From contig OY762448.1 of the NCBI GenBank assembly GCA_963665705.1, positions 248,001-312,000 on the forward strand: DNA of 64,000 nucleotides, written 5' to 3'. A program made the translations under genes and the position numbers. The notes beneath the pieces were generated by a model, which saw only the letters and a list, made by a program, of their open reading frames with translations, ran no database searches and was not told where the DNA came from. Source of the stretch: Saccharicrinis sp963665705 (GTDB lineage Bacteria > Bacteroidota > Bacteroidia > Bacteroidales > Marinilabiliaceae). Below are positions 52,727 through 62,126 of this stretch, piece after piece. How positions within the stretch are numbered: the stretch's first letter is position 1; each line of letters begins with the position of its first letter.

Positions 52727-55702
52727 ATGATTAAATCATTTAGTTTAAACAAAGTCTTTCTGCTGCTGGCTGGTTTGTTTTTGATAACAAGCAGCCTATT
52801 GGCTCAGGAAATGACAATTACTGGCGTTGTTAATGATGCTAGTACTGGAGATGTTTTACCTGGAGTAACAGTAGCAATAAAAAATACTACAACAGGAACC
52901 ATTACTACGCCTGATGGTAAATATACTTTAAGTGCTAATTCGGGTGATGTTCTAATTTTTTCATTTATTGGTTACACCGCTCAAGAGATTACACTAACAT
53001 CGCAACAAGTATTAAACGTGGCGCTACAACCAGACGTTATAGGTATGGATGAAGTTGTTGTAATTGGTTATGGAGTTCAGAAAAAGGAAGATAAAACAGG
53101 TTCTATTGTAAGTGTGTCTTCAAAAGACTTTAATAAAGGAAACATCACTTCACCTCAGGATCTATTAGTAGGTAAATCTTCCGGAGTTGTTATTACTTCA
53201 TCAGGAGGTGCTCCTGGTAGTGGTTCAACTATTCGAATCAGGGGAGGGTCATCTTTATCAGCATCAAATGATCCGTTAATAATTGTGGATGGTATGGCAA
53301 TTGAAAGTGTAGCAAATAATGTTTCAGGTAGTTCAAATGCACTTTCTTTTATCAATCCTAATGATATCGAAACATTTACAGTTTTGAAAGATGCCTCTGC
53401 AACGGCTATCTACGGATCTCGTGCTTCGAATGGTGTAATTATCATTACTACTAAAAAAGGAGAAAAAGGAAGACCTGTAAAGTTCAGCTATAGTGGGAGT
53501 GTTTCAGTATCTTCAGCAGCTGATTATGTTGATGTATACTCAGGAGATGAGATGCGTAAAATTGCTTATGAACACGAAGGATTGTTTGATGCAATCAACT
53601 ATGATTTGTTAGGAACTGAAAATACTGATTGGCAGGATGAAATTTTTAGAACCGCAGTTTCACAAGATCATAATTTGGCTGTATCGGGTGCTTATAAAGC
53701 TGTTCCTTATCGCGTGTCTTTAGGATATACAGATCAAACTGGTATCTTGGAAAATACAGATATGCAAAGGATGACAGGAGCGATTAACCTAAATCCTAGT
53801 TTACTTCAGGATAAATTAAAAGTTAATGCCAATGTGAAGTTTATGAGTACTAAAAATAACTTTGGTGATGATGGAGCTGTAGGATCTGCCATATCAATGG
53901 ATCCAACTCAACCTATTTATGAAGAAGGAGCAGATGAGTTTGCAGGATATTATCAGTGGCAAAATCATGGTGCAAATTTAGGTACACCAAACCCTGTTGA
54001 ACAAGCTTTAGCTGTTGATAATAATTCTGATGTACTAAGATTTGTGGGAAGTTTAAAGTTGGATTATCAAATGCCATTTTTATCTGGATTAAGAGCAACT
54101 TTAAATATGGCTACCGATTATACAACAAGTGATGGTGTTAATAATCGTCCTGTTACATCTCCTTCTACATTGGTTCCAGGGGATTATGGTCAATTAACTG
54201 ATTATTCATCAACAAATAAAAATAATCTTCTTGATTTCTATTTAAATTACAACAAAGAATTTAATGAAAATCATAGAGTTGATTTAACAGGAGGTTATTC
54301 ATGGCAACATTTTGAAAGAGAAAGTGATAATTATGCAAGATCAATAGAAAGTCTTCCTGATCATCCATTAGAAATTGATGATGATTCTGAATCTAAAACA
54401 GAAAATTATCTGGTTTCATTTTTTGGTAGATTAAACTATGCATTAAAAAATAAGTATCTGTTAACCGGTACTTTCCGTTATGATGGTTCATCTCGTTTTG
54501 ATGAGAGTAATCGTTGGGGGTTCTTTCCATCAACAGCTTTTGCATGGAAAATTCATGAAGAGTCATTTTTGCAAGGTGTTGAGTTTTTATCTGATTTAAA
54601 ATTGCGTTTAGGTTGGGGTATTACCGGTCAACAGGATATTACAGATAGCGATTATCCGGCACAGGCTCAATATACAATATCAAATGATGGCTATTATTAC
54701 ATGATAAACGGTGAGTATATTCCTACTTTACGTCCGGAAACATACGATCCTGATATTAAATGGGAAGAGACAACAACTCAAAATATTGGATTTGATTTTG
54801 GATTTTTTAATAATCGTATTAATGGTACAATTGATTATTATTTTAGAGAAACAACAGATCTGATTAATAGTGTAACTATACCTAGTGGAAGTAATTTTTC
54901 CAATACATTAACCACAAATGTTGGTAGCCTTGAAAACAGGGGGATAGAAATAGGATTGAATTATGTTCCTATATCAAAACCGGATATGTCATTAAATGTA
55001 GGTATTAACTTTTCACATAATGAAAATAAGATCACTAAACTATTGTTAAATGATGATCCTGATTATATTGGAATATTGGAAGGTGATGGTATGACAGGAA
55101 CAGTACAGGTAACACGTGTAGGTGAAGCTGCTCACTCATTCTTTATAAATAAACAAGTATATGATACAAATGGAAATCCTATAGAAGGTGTATATGAGGA
55201 TTTAGCAGGTAATGGTGGTACAATTAGTGGCGAAAATGATAATAAATATGTTTATCATAATCCAATGCCAGAGTATACTTTAGGATTTACAGCAAGATTT
55301 AACTACAAAAATTTTGATTTATCAACTTCGCTAAGAGCTAATATCGATAATTATGTATTGAATCAAGTGGCTGCAGGAGCATCTTACGATCAAATGCAAC
55401 AAATTGGCTATTGGAAAAATATGCCAACACATTTGAGTAAAAGTAATTTTGTAACCCGTCAGTTTACTTCTGATTATTTTGTTGAAAATGCATCTTTCTT
55501 AAAGATGGATAACTTAAGTGCAGGTTATAACTTTAGTAAAATAGCAGGGCAAAATATAAATGCAAGAGTAAGTTTTACTGTACAAAATGTATTTACAATA
55601 ACTGAATACAGCGGATTAGATCCTGAGGTTGATGGAGGTATTGATAATAATTTTTATCCACGTCCTCGCACGTTTACTTTAGGTGTTAACTTAACATTTT
55701 AA
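52727..55702 (+). CDS. susC: SusC-like TonB-dependent transporter of the starch locus
   Basis: A 991-residue transporter with signal peptide (~1-26, SSLLAQ), carboxypeptidase-like domain (~28-105) ending GMDEVVVIGYG, plug (STIRIRGGSSL; PLIIVDGMAIES; AIYGSRASNGVIIITTKKG) and barrel ending in Phe. It should import malto-oligosaccharides together with the SusD protein 14 bp downstream; the neighbouring amylases, phosphorylase and regulator support this. It is clearly distinct from SusC 1 and 2 in this window. Confidence 0.93.
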   Translation: MIKSFSLNKVFLLLAGLFLITSSLLAQEMTITGVVNDASTGDVLPGVTVAIKNTTTGTITTPDGKYTLSANSGDVLIFSFIGYTAQEITLTSQQVLNVALQPDVIGMDEVVVIGYGVQKKEDKTGSIVSVSSKDFNKGNITSPQDLLVGKSSGVVITSSGGAPGSGSTIRIRGGSSLSASNDPLIIVDGMAIESVANNVSGSSNALSFINPNDIETFTVLKDASATAIYGSRASNGVIIITTKKGEKGRPVKFSYSGSVSVSSAADYVDVYSGDEMRKIAYEHEGLFDAINYDLLGTENTDWQDEIFRTAVSQDHNLAVSGAYKAVPYRVSLGYTDQTGILENTDMQRMTGAINLNPSLLQDKLKVNANVKFMSTKNNFGDDGAVGSAISMDPTQPIYEEGADEFAGYYQWQNHGANLGTPNPVEQALAVDNNSDVLRFVGSLKLDYQMPFLSGLRATLNMATDYTTSDGVNNRPVTSPSTLVPGDYGQLTDYSSTNKNNLLDFYLNYNKEFNENHRVDLTGGYSWQHFERESDNYARSIESLPDHPLEIDDDSESKTENYLVSFFGRLNYALKNKYLLTGTFRYDGSSRFDESNRWGFFPSTAFAWKIHEESFLQGVEFLSDLKLRLGWGITGQQDITDSDYPAQAQYTISNDGYYYMINGEYIPTLRPETYDPDIKWEETTTQNIGFDFGFFNNRINGTIDYYFRETTDLINSVTIPSGSNFSNTLTTNVGSLENRGIEIGLNYVPISKPDMSLNVGINFSHNENKITKLLLNDDPDYIGILEGDGMTGTVQVTRVGEAAHSFFINKQVYDTNGNPIEGVYEDLAGNGGTISGENDNKYVYHNPMPEYTLGFTARFNYKNFDLSTSLRANIDNYVLNQVAAGASYDQMQQIGYWKNMPTHLSKSNFVTRQFTSDYFVENASFLKMDNLSAGYNFSKIAGQNINARVSFTVQNVFTITEYSGLDPEVDGGIDNNFYPRPRTFTLGVNLTF

Positions 55703-55716
55703 TTACTAAACAACAG

Positions 55717-57339
55717 ATGAAGATGAAAATTAATATATTATATGGAATTCTATTTTCTGTACTGATGTTTGTATCTTGTACAGATGACTTAGATGTGACC
55801 CCTATTGACCCAAGTAGTATTTTAGCTGGTAATTTAGGTGATGATCCTGCCTATATGGATGAGGCTTTAGGTAAATTATATGCCAGTTTTATTGTGTCAG
55901 GACAATCAGATGATGGAGCAGATATTTCTTCAAGTGATGATGGTTTCTTTACTTTAATGAGAGCGTTATGGAATCTTCAAACAATTTCAACTGATGAGGG
56001 GATGTGTGCATGGGGAGATGTTGGTATCAGTGCTTTAAATACTCAAGCATGGACTCCTTCTAATCCATTTTTAACAGCAGTTTATCAGCGATTGAGTTTA
56101 AGTGTTACATATTGTAACGACTTTTTAAACAACACTGCTGGTACTACAAATGAAGATTATATCAGATATCGTGCAGAGGCTCGTTTCTTAAGAGCATTAG
56201 CTTATTACTGGTTAATGGATTTATTCGGAAATCCTCCGTTTACTACAGAAGAGGATGGTGTTGGAAAATATTATCCAGAACAAATTCAAAGAGCTCAGTT
56301 ATTCAGATATGTTGTGGATGAGTTAAAAGCTATAGAAGATGATTTAGGAGAACCTGGATATTCTTATCCACAGGCAGATAAAGGTTCATGCTGGATGTTA
56401 TTAGCTAAAACTTATTTAAATGCAGAAGTTTATGCCGGTGTGGATAAGTACGATAGCTGCCAGGTTTATTGTAATAAAGTAATTGGTAGTTCTGCTTACG
56501 AGTTAGCAAGCGACTATCGTAAAAACTTTTGTGCAGATAATGACAGGTATCATGGAAACAATGAAATGATATTTGCCTTTGCTGAAGATGGAACACATAC
56601 TCAGGGTAATGGGGGGACTACATTTATAATAAACTCTTCAAGTGATGCAACATATATAGATGCAGAAGAATATCATGGATTGACTTCTAATATTAATTGG
56701 AATGGAAACAGAGCTCGTAAGCAATTAATGAATATATTGGTTGATACAATAGCAACCTATGGTAATGTTAATGTACCTACCGCTGATGCAGAATTTGAGC
56801 AATGTCCTGATAACAGAGTGTATTTAAAACAAAAAAGATCGTTAGATATTCCTGCTGCAAACTCAAGTGGTGACTTTGGTGTAGGGGTATATAAATTTAC
56901 AGCTAAAAATTTAGATGGATCTCAAGCCGATAATTATAATTCAACATATGCTTGTACTGACTTTCCAATCTTCCGTTTATCTGATGCTTACTTAATGAGA
57001 GCTGAAGCTTTATTCAGACAAGGAGATTTACCAGGAGCAAGAGATGATATCAATTTTGTAAGAGAAAGAGCTTACGGTGATGGCAGTGGAGATATCCAAA
57101 GTAGTGATGTAACTGCAGATTTTATTTTGGATGAGAGAGCTCGTGAATTTTACTACGAAGGTCAAAGACGTACAGACCTGGTTCGTTTTGGTAAATTTAC
57201 AGGTGATGATTATTTATGGGCATGGAAAGGTGGAACTTTTAATGGTTCAGCCACAAGTAGCTACAGAGATCTATATCCAATACCAGGAGACGAAATTTCT
57301 GCTAATGAAAATATAAAACAAAATGATGGATATAATTAA
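55717..57339 (+). CDS. susD: SusD-like starch-binding lipoprotein
   Basis: A 540-residue SusD/RagB lipoprotein (lipobox FVSC, Cys21). Typical parts are the TPR region with YIRYRAEARFLRALAYYWLMDLFGNPP and RYVVDELKAIEDDLGEP, and the C-terminal FPIFRLSDAYLMRAEALFR followed by ERAREFYYEGQRRTDLVRFG. It forms the lid of the SusC barrel and binds the glucan. A second ATG at 55723 could be used. Same operon as susC. Confidence 0.93.
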   Translation: MKMKINILYGILFSVLMFVSCTDDLDVTPIDPSSILAGNLGDDPAYMDEALGKLYASFIVSGQSDDGADISSSDDGFFTLMRALWNLQTISTDEGMCAWGDVGISALNTQAWTPSNPFLTAVYQRLSLSVTYCNDFLNNTAGTTNEDYIRYRAEARFLRALAYYWLMDLFGNPPFTTEEDGVGKYYPEQIQRAQLFRYVVDELKAIEDDLGEPGYSYPQADKGSCWMLLAKTYLNAEVYAGVDKYDSCQVYCNKVIGSSAYELASDYRKNFCADNDRYHGNNEMIFAFAEDGTHTQGNGGTTFIINSSSDATYIDAEEYHGLTSNINWNGNRARKQLMNILVDTIATYGNVNVPTADAEFEQCPDNRVYLKQKRSLDIPAANSSGDFGVGVYKFTAKNLDGSQADNYNSTYACTDFPIFRLSDAYLMRAEALFRQGDLPGARDDINFVRERAYGDGSGDIQSSDVTADFILDERAREFYYEGQRRTDLVRFGKFTGDDYLWAWKGGTFNGSATSSYRDLYPIPGDEISANENIKQNDGYN

Positions 57340-57461
57340 TCATTTTAAAAATTAGGGAATATGAAACAAAGATGAATTTTAACTTATCTAACTTTATAAA
57401 AGCGAGAAGTTAAAATTCATCCAGAGTTCCATATTACAATAAATATTTAAATTATAATCAT

Positions 57462-58517
57462 ATGAAAAATTATTATATAATATTATTTGCATTAGTTGGG
57501 TTGCTTGGCATCTTTACTGGTTGTGAAAAAGATGGGGATGAGGCTGTAATGTCGGATGACGTTGTAGCTCCGGCAATTACATCTATGCCTGATCTGACTT
57601 TAGTTAGAGCTAATGGAGCTAATGATGTAACATTTATTTGTTCTGCAGTTGATCCTGGATTTAACGCTTCAGCAACTTATTATTTAGAAGCATGTCCAAA
57701 CGGAGATAACTTTGAGAATACTGTTGAAATTTATAATGGAGTTACTTGCGATGACATAACATTAACAGTAAGTGAATTAAATGCATTGTTATTAGATCAA
57801 TTTACTGAGGACGTTACTTCCTCTGCAGACATAAGACTTAGATGTGTTTTAGAAGCTGAAGCAGGATTTGGTGTTGAAGATTATGAATATACTTCAAGTA
57901 CTTATACTGTAGATGTAACTATATATGGATTATTAAGACTAGATGTGATTGTTACTGGTGCTACAGATACTCCACAAAAGATAGTTTCTCAGGCAAGTGA
58001 TGGTACATATGAAGGTTATGTGAAATTTGAAGCAGGAGATTCATTTACGTTACTAGATCCTGACAATAATATTACTTATGGTGCTTCAGGAGAAGTATTA
58101 TCTGTTGATGGTTCTGCAATAACTGTAGCTGACGCTGGATGGTATAAGTTAACAGCAGATACTGAAGGATTAACTTTTGGAAGTTTGAAATATTTAGTTG
58201 GAATTGTAGGAACAGTTAATGGATGGGCTGCACCTGATATTGCTATGGATTATGATTCAGAGGGTAAATTCTGGTATAGTTATGGTGTTGAATTACCTGA
58301 TGGAGATATCAAGTTCCGTCATAATGAGTCATGGAGTGAGGATTTTAATTTTGGTGTAGAAGATAGTTCAATAGATTTGGATTTTTCAGACTTGAGTTTA
58401 TATAATGATAGTGGTTCTTCAAATATTACATTAACTGCAGGAACTTATGATATCAAATTATGGATTGATCTTACTACTGCTACTTCAAGTTCATGTTCAA
58501 TTATTGCTAGTGAGTAA
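57462..58517 (+). CDS. SusE-like outer membrane glucan-binding lipoprotein
   Basis: The 351-residue lipoprotein (lipobox IFTGC, Cys21; acidic EKDGDEA follows, favouring surface export) has an N-terminal SusE-type Ig-like domain (~35-150) and two starch-binding-like modules, with aromatic residues in WYKLTAD, GWAAPDIAMDYDSEGKFWY and IKFRHNESWSEDFNFG. Position after susD fits SusE. It should hold starch chains at the cell surface; it has no catalytic motif. Confidence 0.85.
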   Translation: MKNYYIILFALVGLLGIFTGCEKDGDEAVMSDDVVAPAITSMPDLTLVRANGANDVTFICSAVDPGFNASATYYLEACPNGDNFENTVEIYNGVTCDDITLTVSELNALLLDQFTEDVTSSADIRLRCVLEAEAGFGVEDYEYTSSTYTVDVTIYGLLRLDVIVTGATDTPQKIVSQASDGTYEGYVKFEAGDSFTLLDPDNNITYGASGEVLSVDGSAITVADAGWYKLTADTEGLTFGSLKYLVGIVGTVNGWAAPDIAMDYDSEGKFWYSYGVELPDGDIKFRHNESWSEDFNFGVEDSSIDLDFSDLSLYNDSGSSNITLTAGTYDIKLWIDLTTATSSSCSIIASE

Positions 58518-58534
58518 TAAATAAAAAATAAAAA

Positions 58535-58566
58535 ATTCTACCATGAATAGTTGTTCATGGTAGAAT
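58535..58566 (+). terminator. Intercistronic hairpin between the SusE- and SusF-like genes
   Basis: ATTCTACCATGAA and TTCATGGTAGAAT pair over 13 bp with a 6-nt loop. No immediate T-run follows (AACAGTTTTG), so it may be a weak terminator or an mRNA-stabilising structure rather than a full stop. Confidence 0.6.
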
Positions 58567-58601
58567 AACAGTTTTGTTTTTAATTAAAAGAATTTAATGT
58601 G

Positions 58602-60191
58602 ATGAAAAATATATTTTTTAAAGTTACAGGTTTGTTCCTGGCTTCACTATTACTCATATTTGTGGGCTGTGAGAAAGATGACCTAAAAACGCTTAATAAT
58701 GAAATGGTCACCTGGCAATATGACAAAACTACTTCAACTTCAGTAGAGTTAAGTGGATTCGTTGTTGCTCAAGGTAATGGCTTTACAGAGTATGGTGTTG
58801 TATATGGATTAACTGAAAATCCAACAACTTCTGATTCAAAAGTAGTGGCTACTGATGTTGAAAATGCTGTTTATTGGGTTTCTATTACAGGTTTAGATCA
58901 TTTAACCACTTATCATTACAGAGCCTATGCTATAGATGACGATGGTTCTGTTTTGTATGGTGATGATGAAACATTTACAACGCTGGCTCATGTTCCTACT
59001 GTTACTATAGGAACAACTTCCTCAATAACTGACGTAACAGCGCAAATCTCTGCAGATGTACCTTATGATGGAAAAGCTGAGGTAACAGCAAAAGGTATTG
59101 TTTATAGTACCAGCCAAAGTCCAACTACTAATGATAATATGGTTGATGGAGGTACTGGAATGGGTGAATTTACATGTGATTTAACCGGATTAGTTGCAAA
59201 TACTACTTATTATGTACGCGCCTATGCTACCAATTCAATAGGTAAGGTTTATACTGATGAAATTTCATTTACAACAACTATTGGTATTGCTACAGTAGAA
59301 ACGCTTTCAGCTTCAGCTGCATCATCAACAGCGACTGTAATAGGAAATATTTCCTATGATGGTGGAGCTACAATTACTGAAAGAGGAGTGTGCTATAGCA
59401 CATCAGAAAATCCTACAATTGATGATGATATTGTAACAAATGATGGAACTACAGGTCAGTTTACCGTTGATTTAGATGGATTGGCAACAAGTACTACATA
59501 TCATGTAAGAGCTTATGCAGTTAATAGTGAAGGTGTAGCTTATGGTGAAGATATTGTATTTTCAACATATCCGTCTGCAATGTATATTAATGGAAGTTTT
59601 GTGACAGATTGGAATTGGGATGACGATGCAGTTATTGAAATGATACCAGTTCATAGCAATCCTCATTTATTCTGGAAAATTGCTTGGTTCGATGCCGATT
59701 CACAATTGAAGTTTAACTCTACCAGAGCATGGAACGGAACTGAGTTTGGTAAAACAGGTGATGCTGCAGGAGCTGAAGGCGTATGGAATACTGGAGTTGA
59801 TAATATACCTGTTGCAGAAGAGGGGTATAAGATGATTGTTGTTAACTTGCTTACTAGTACTGTTCAAATTACAGACCCTGTTATTTATGCTCAAGGTACT
59901 GCTTTTGGAAATTGGAATGGTGGAGAGTTTTTATTTACTCCTGATGCATCTGATGCAAAAATTCTCGTTTCTCCAGCTGCTGTGGCAGATGATAATGCAA
60001 GGATGTATGTAACAGCAACTACATTAACTAACGAAGGTGGAAGTGTTGTTGATTGGTGGCAAGCTGAGTTTAATGTTTATCCAGCAGGAATAGAGTATAG
60101 GGGAACTGGTAATGATCAAGCTGCTGCACCTATATTAACAGGACAACAAGTGAAACTGAACTTTAGTACCGAATCAGGTGTATTTGAATAA
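58602..60191 (+). CDS. SusF-like lipoprotein with fibronectin-type repeats
   Basis: The frame includes a GTG at 58599; the ATG at 58602 gives 529 residues with lipobox FVGC (Cys23) and acidic EKDD after it. Three repeats of ~90 residues (~30-335) have the form T-x-Y-x-[VY]-RAYA-x-[ND]-x-x-G and E-x-G-[VI]-[VC]-Y-[SG]-x-[ST]-x-x-P-T, typical Fn3-like modules. A C-terminal pair of SusE/SusF starch-binding modules follows, with FVTDWNWDDDA, FWKIAWF and GNWNGGEF. It probably extends the binding platform outward. Confidence 0.82.
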   Translation: MKNIFFKVTGLFLASLLLIFVGCEKDDLKTLNNEMVTWQYDKTTSTSVELSGFVVAQGNGFTEYGVVYGLTENPTTSDSKVVATDVENAVYWVSITGLDHLTTYHYRAYAIDDDGSVLYGDDETFTTLAHVPTVTIGTTSSITDVTAQISADVPYDGKAEVTAKGIVYSTSQSPTTNDNMVDGGTGMGEFTCDLTGLVANTTYYVRAYATNSIGKVYTDEISFTTTIGIATVETLSASAASSTATVIGNISYDGGATITERGVCYSTSENPTIDDDIVTNDGTTGQFTVDLDGLATSTTYHVRAYAVNSEGVAYGEDIVFSTYPSAMYINGSFVTDWNWDDDAVIEMIPVHSNPHLFWKIAWFDADSQLKFNSTRAWNGTEFGKTGDAAGAEGVWNTGVDNIPVAEEGYKMIVVNLLTSTVQITDPVIYAQGTAFGNWNGGEFLFTPDASDAKILVSPAAVADDNARMYVTATTLTNEGGSVVDWWQAEFNVYPAGIEYRGTGNDQAAAPILTGQQVKLNFSTESGVFE

Positions 60192-60213
60192 TTAATAATT
60201 CTGAATATTTTTT

Positions 60214-60241
60214 AAGCCGCCCTTCGTGGCGGCTTTTTTTA
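60214..60241 (+). terminator. Terminator between the SusF-like gene and the first amylase
   Basis: AAGCCGCC pairs with GGCGGCTT around CTTCGT, followed by TTTTTTT. It is a canonical strong hairpin placed 19 bp before the amylase ATG, so amylase expression needs read-through or a start within the hairpin. Confidence 0.85.
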
Positions 60242-60259
60242 ATCAAATGATTTTCTAAT

Positions 60260-62116
60260 ATGAAGACTTACTTCTTATATCTTTTGTTTATTGTAATATT
60301 TGTTTCATGTAACTATTCTACTAATAATACAATCAATGAAACTCATATTGCTTCTCCTCCAACTTGGGCTAAAAATGTCATTTGGTATCAGATTTTTGTT
60401 GAAAGATTTAATAATGGAGATATCTTAAATGATCCCACCCCGGAAACTATTTATAGCTCATCAAATTTTATTAAAACTCCGGATAATTGGAGTATTACAC
60501 CATGGACTCAACAATGGTATAAAGAAGAGAATTGGACCGACCAAACAGCACAAGATTTTTACAGTAATCTTCAACTTCGACGTTATGGCGGTGATTTGCA
60601 AGGTGTATTAAACAAACTAGATTACTTAAAAGAATTAGGCATAACAGCCATCTATTTTAATCCATTAAATGACGCTCCGTCATTACATAAATATGATGCC
60701 AGAAACTACAGGCATATTGATGTTAACTTTGGACCAGATCCCAAAGGAGATATCGAATTAATTAAAAGTGAAAATCCTGTTGATCCTTCAACCTGGAAAT
60801 GGACTTCAGCGGATAAGATGTTTCTTAAAGTTATAGAAGAAGCACATAAAAGAAATATAAAGGTTGTATTGGATTATTCATGGAATCATACAGGAGTGGA
60901 GTTTTGGGCCTGGCAGGATATTGTAAAAAATCAGGAAAAATCTCCATATAAAGATTGGTATATTATCAATTCTTTTGATAATCCCAATACAGTAGAAAAC
61001 GAATTTAAATATGAAGGTTGGTTAAATATTCAAAGCCTTCCTGCTCTAAAAAAAATTAACACTACAGAAGAACATAAAATAGGTCATCCCTATGAAGGTG
61101 ATCTTTATCCAGATGTAAAAAAACACATTTTTGCTGTTTCAAAAAGATGGTTAGCTCCCAATGGAGATACATCCAAAGGTTTGGATGGTTATCGTTTAGA
61201 TGTAGCAGATCATATACCCATGGGATTTTGGCGAGATTATCGCACATTTGTAAAATCAGTTAATCCTGAAGCTTATTTAGTAGGTGAAATTTGGTGGGAA
61301 GAATGGCCTGATACCTTTATGAATCCGGTTCCTTATGTAAGTGGAGATGTTTTTGATGCTGTTATGTTTTATCAGATATATCGACCTGCAAGATACTTTT
61401 TTGCTAAAACAGATTTTGAAATTGATGCCGCTCAGTTTGTGGATAGCTTAAAGTTTCAATGGAACAGAATTAATAATGAAACTGCACAAGTAATGATGGA
61501 TGTTGCAGCAACGCATGATTCACCTCGATTGCTCACATCTTTTGCCAACAAAAACAAGTATAAGTACAATGCCAATTCACGAGCAGACTCTACATATATT
61601 ACCAGTAAACCAAATGCAGAAACCTATGAGCGATTAAAACTTTATTTAATGCATCAATTTACTAATGTAGGAGCTCCTCATATTTGGAATGGTGATGAGA
61701 TGGGTATGTGGGGAGGAGATGATCCGGATTGTCGTAAACCACTTTGGTGGCCCGAATTTAAATTTGAACCAGAAAATGTAAATAGTACGCTGGATAAACC
61801 TGAAGAATTTGTTGAAGTAGGTTTTAATGAAAATTTAAATAAATACTACAGGCTGTTATGTGCTCTTAGAAATAACAACTTAAACATATTGTCATCAGGC
61901 AAAATCAATTTTGTAACCGTAAAAGGAAAAATTCTGGCATATACAAGATCTTTTCAAGATGAGAAAATATTAGTGGTTTTAAATGCAGGTGATACTCCTT
62001 TTGAATATGAATTACCATCAGGTGAAAAATATATGGATTTACTTACAAATGAAGATGTAAGTTCAAGTACTGTTTTATTAAATGGTATATCAGGTAAAAT
62101 ATTAAAAAGAAAATAA
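60260..62116 (+). CDS. GH13 alpha-amylase-family lipoprotein (neopullulanase/SusA-like)
   Basis: The 618-residue product has a lipobox IFVSC (Cys17). The GH13 barrel (~35-530) has the catalytic set: nucleophile D314 in DGYRLDVADH, acid/base E343 in LVGEIWWE and D420 in ATHDSPRLL. VIWYQIFVERF and YFNPLNDAPSLHKYDA open the barrel, and a C-terminal beta domain follows (~545-618). It should cut alpha-1,4-glucans or maltodextrins at the envelope for uptake and GH65 phosphorolysis. Subfamily is not certain. Confidence 0.92.
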   Translation: MKTYFLYLLFIVIFVSCNYSTNNTINETHIASPPTWAKNVIWYQIFVERFNNGDILNDPTPETIYSSSNFIKTPDNWSITPWTQQWYKEENWTDQTAQDFYSNLQLRRYGGDLQGVLNKLDYLKELGITAIYFNPLNDAPSLHKYDARNYRHIDVNFGPDPKGDIELIKSENPVDPSTWKWTSADKMFLKVIEEAHKRNIKVVLDYSWNHTGVEFWAWQDIVKNQEKSPYKDWYIINSFDNPNTVENEFKYEGWLNIQSLPALKKINTTEEHKIGHPYEGDLYPDVKKHIFAVSKRWLAPNGDTSKGLDGYRLDVADHIPMGFWRDYRTFVKSVNPEAYLVGEIWWEEWPDTFMNPVPYVSGDVFDAVMFYQIYRPARYFFAKTDFEIDAAQFVDSLKFQWNRINNETAQVMMDVAATHDSPRLLTSFANKNKYKYNANSRADSTYITSKPNAETYERLKLYLMHQFTNVGAPHIWNGDEMGMWGGDDPDCRKPLWWPEFKFEPENVNSTLDKPEEFVEVGFNENLNKYYRLLCALRNNNLNILSSGKINFVTVKGKILAYTRSFQDEKILVVLNAGDTPFEYELPSGEKYMDLLTNEDVSSSTVLLNGISGKILKRK

Positions 62117-62126
62117 AGATTAAGAT

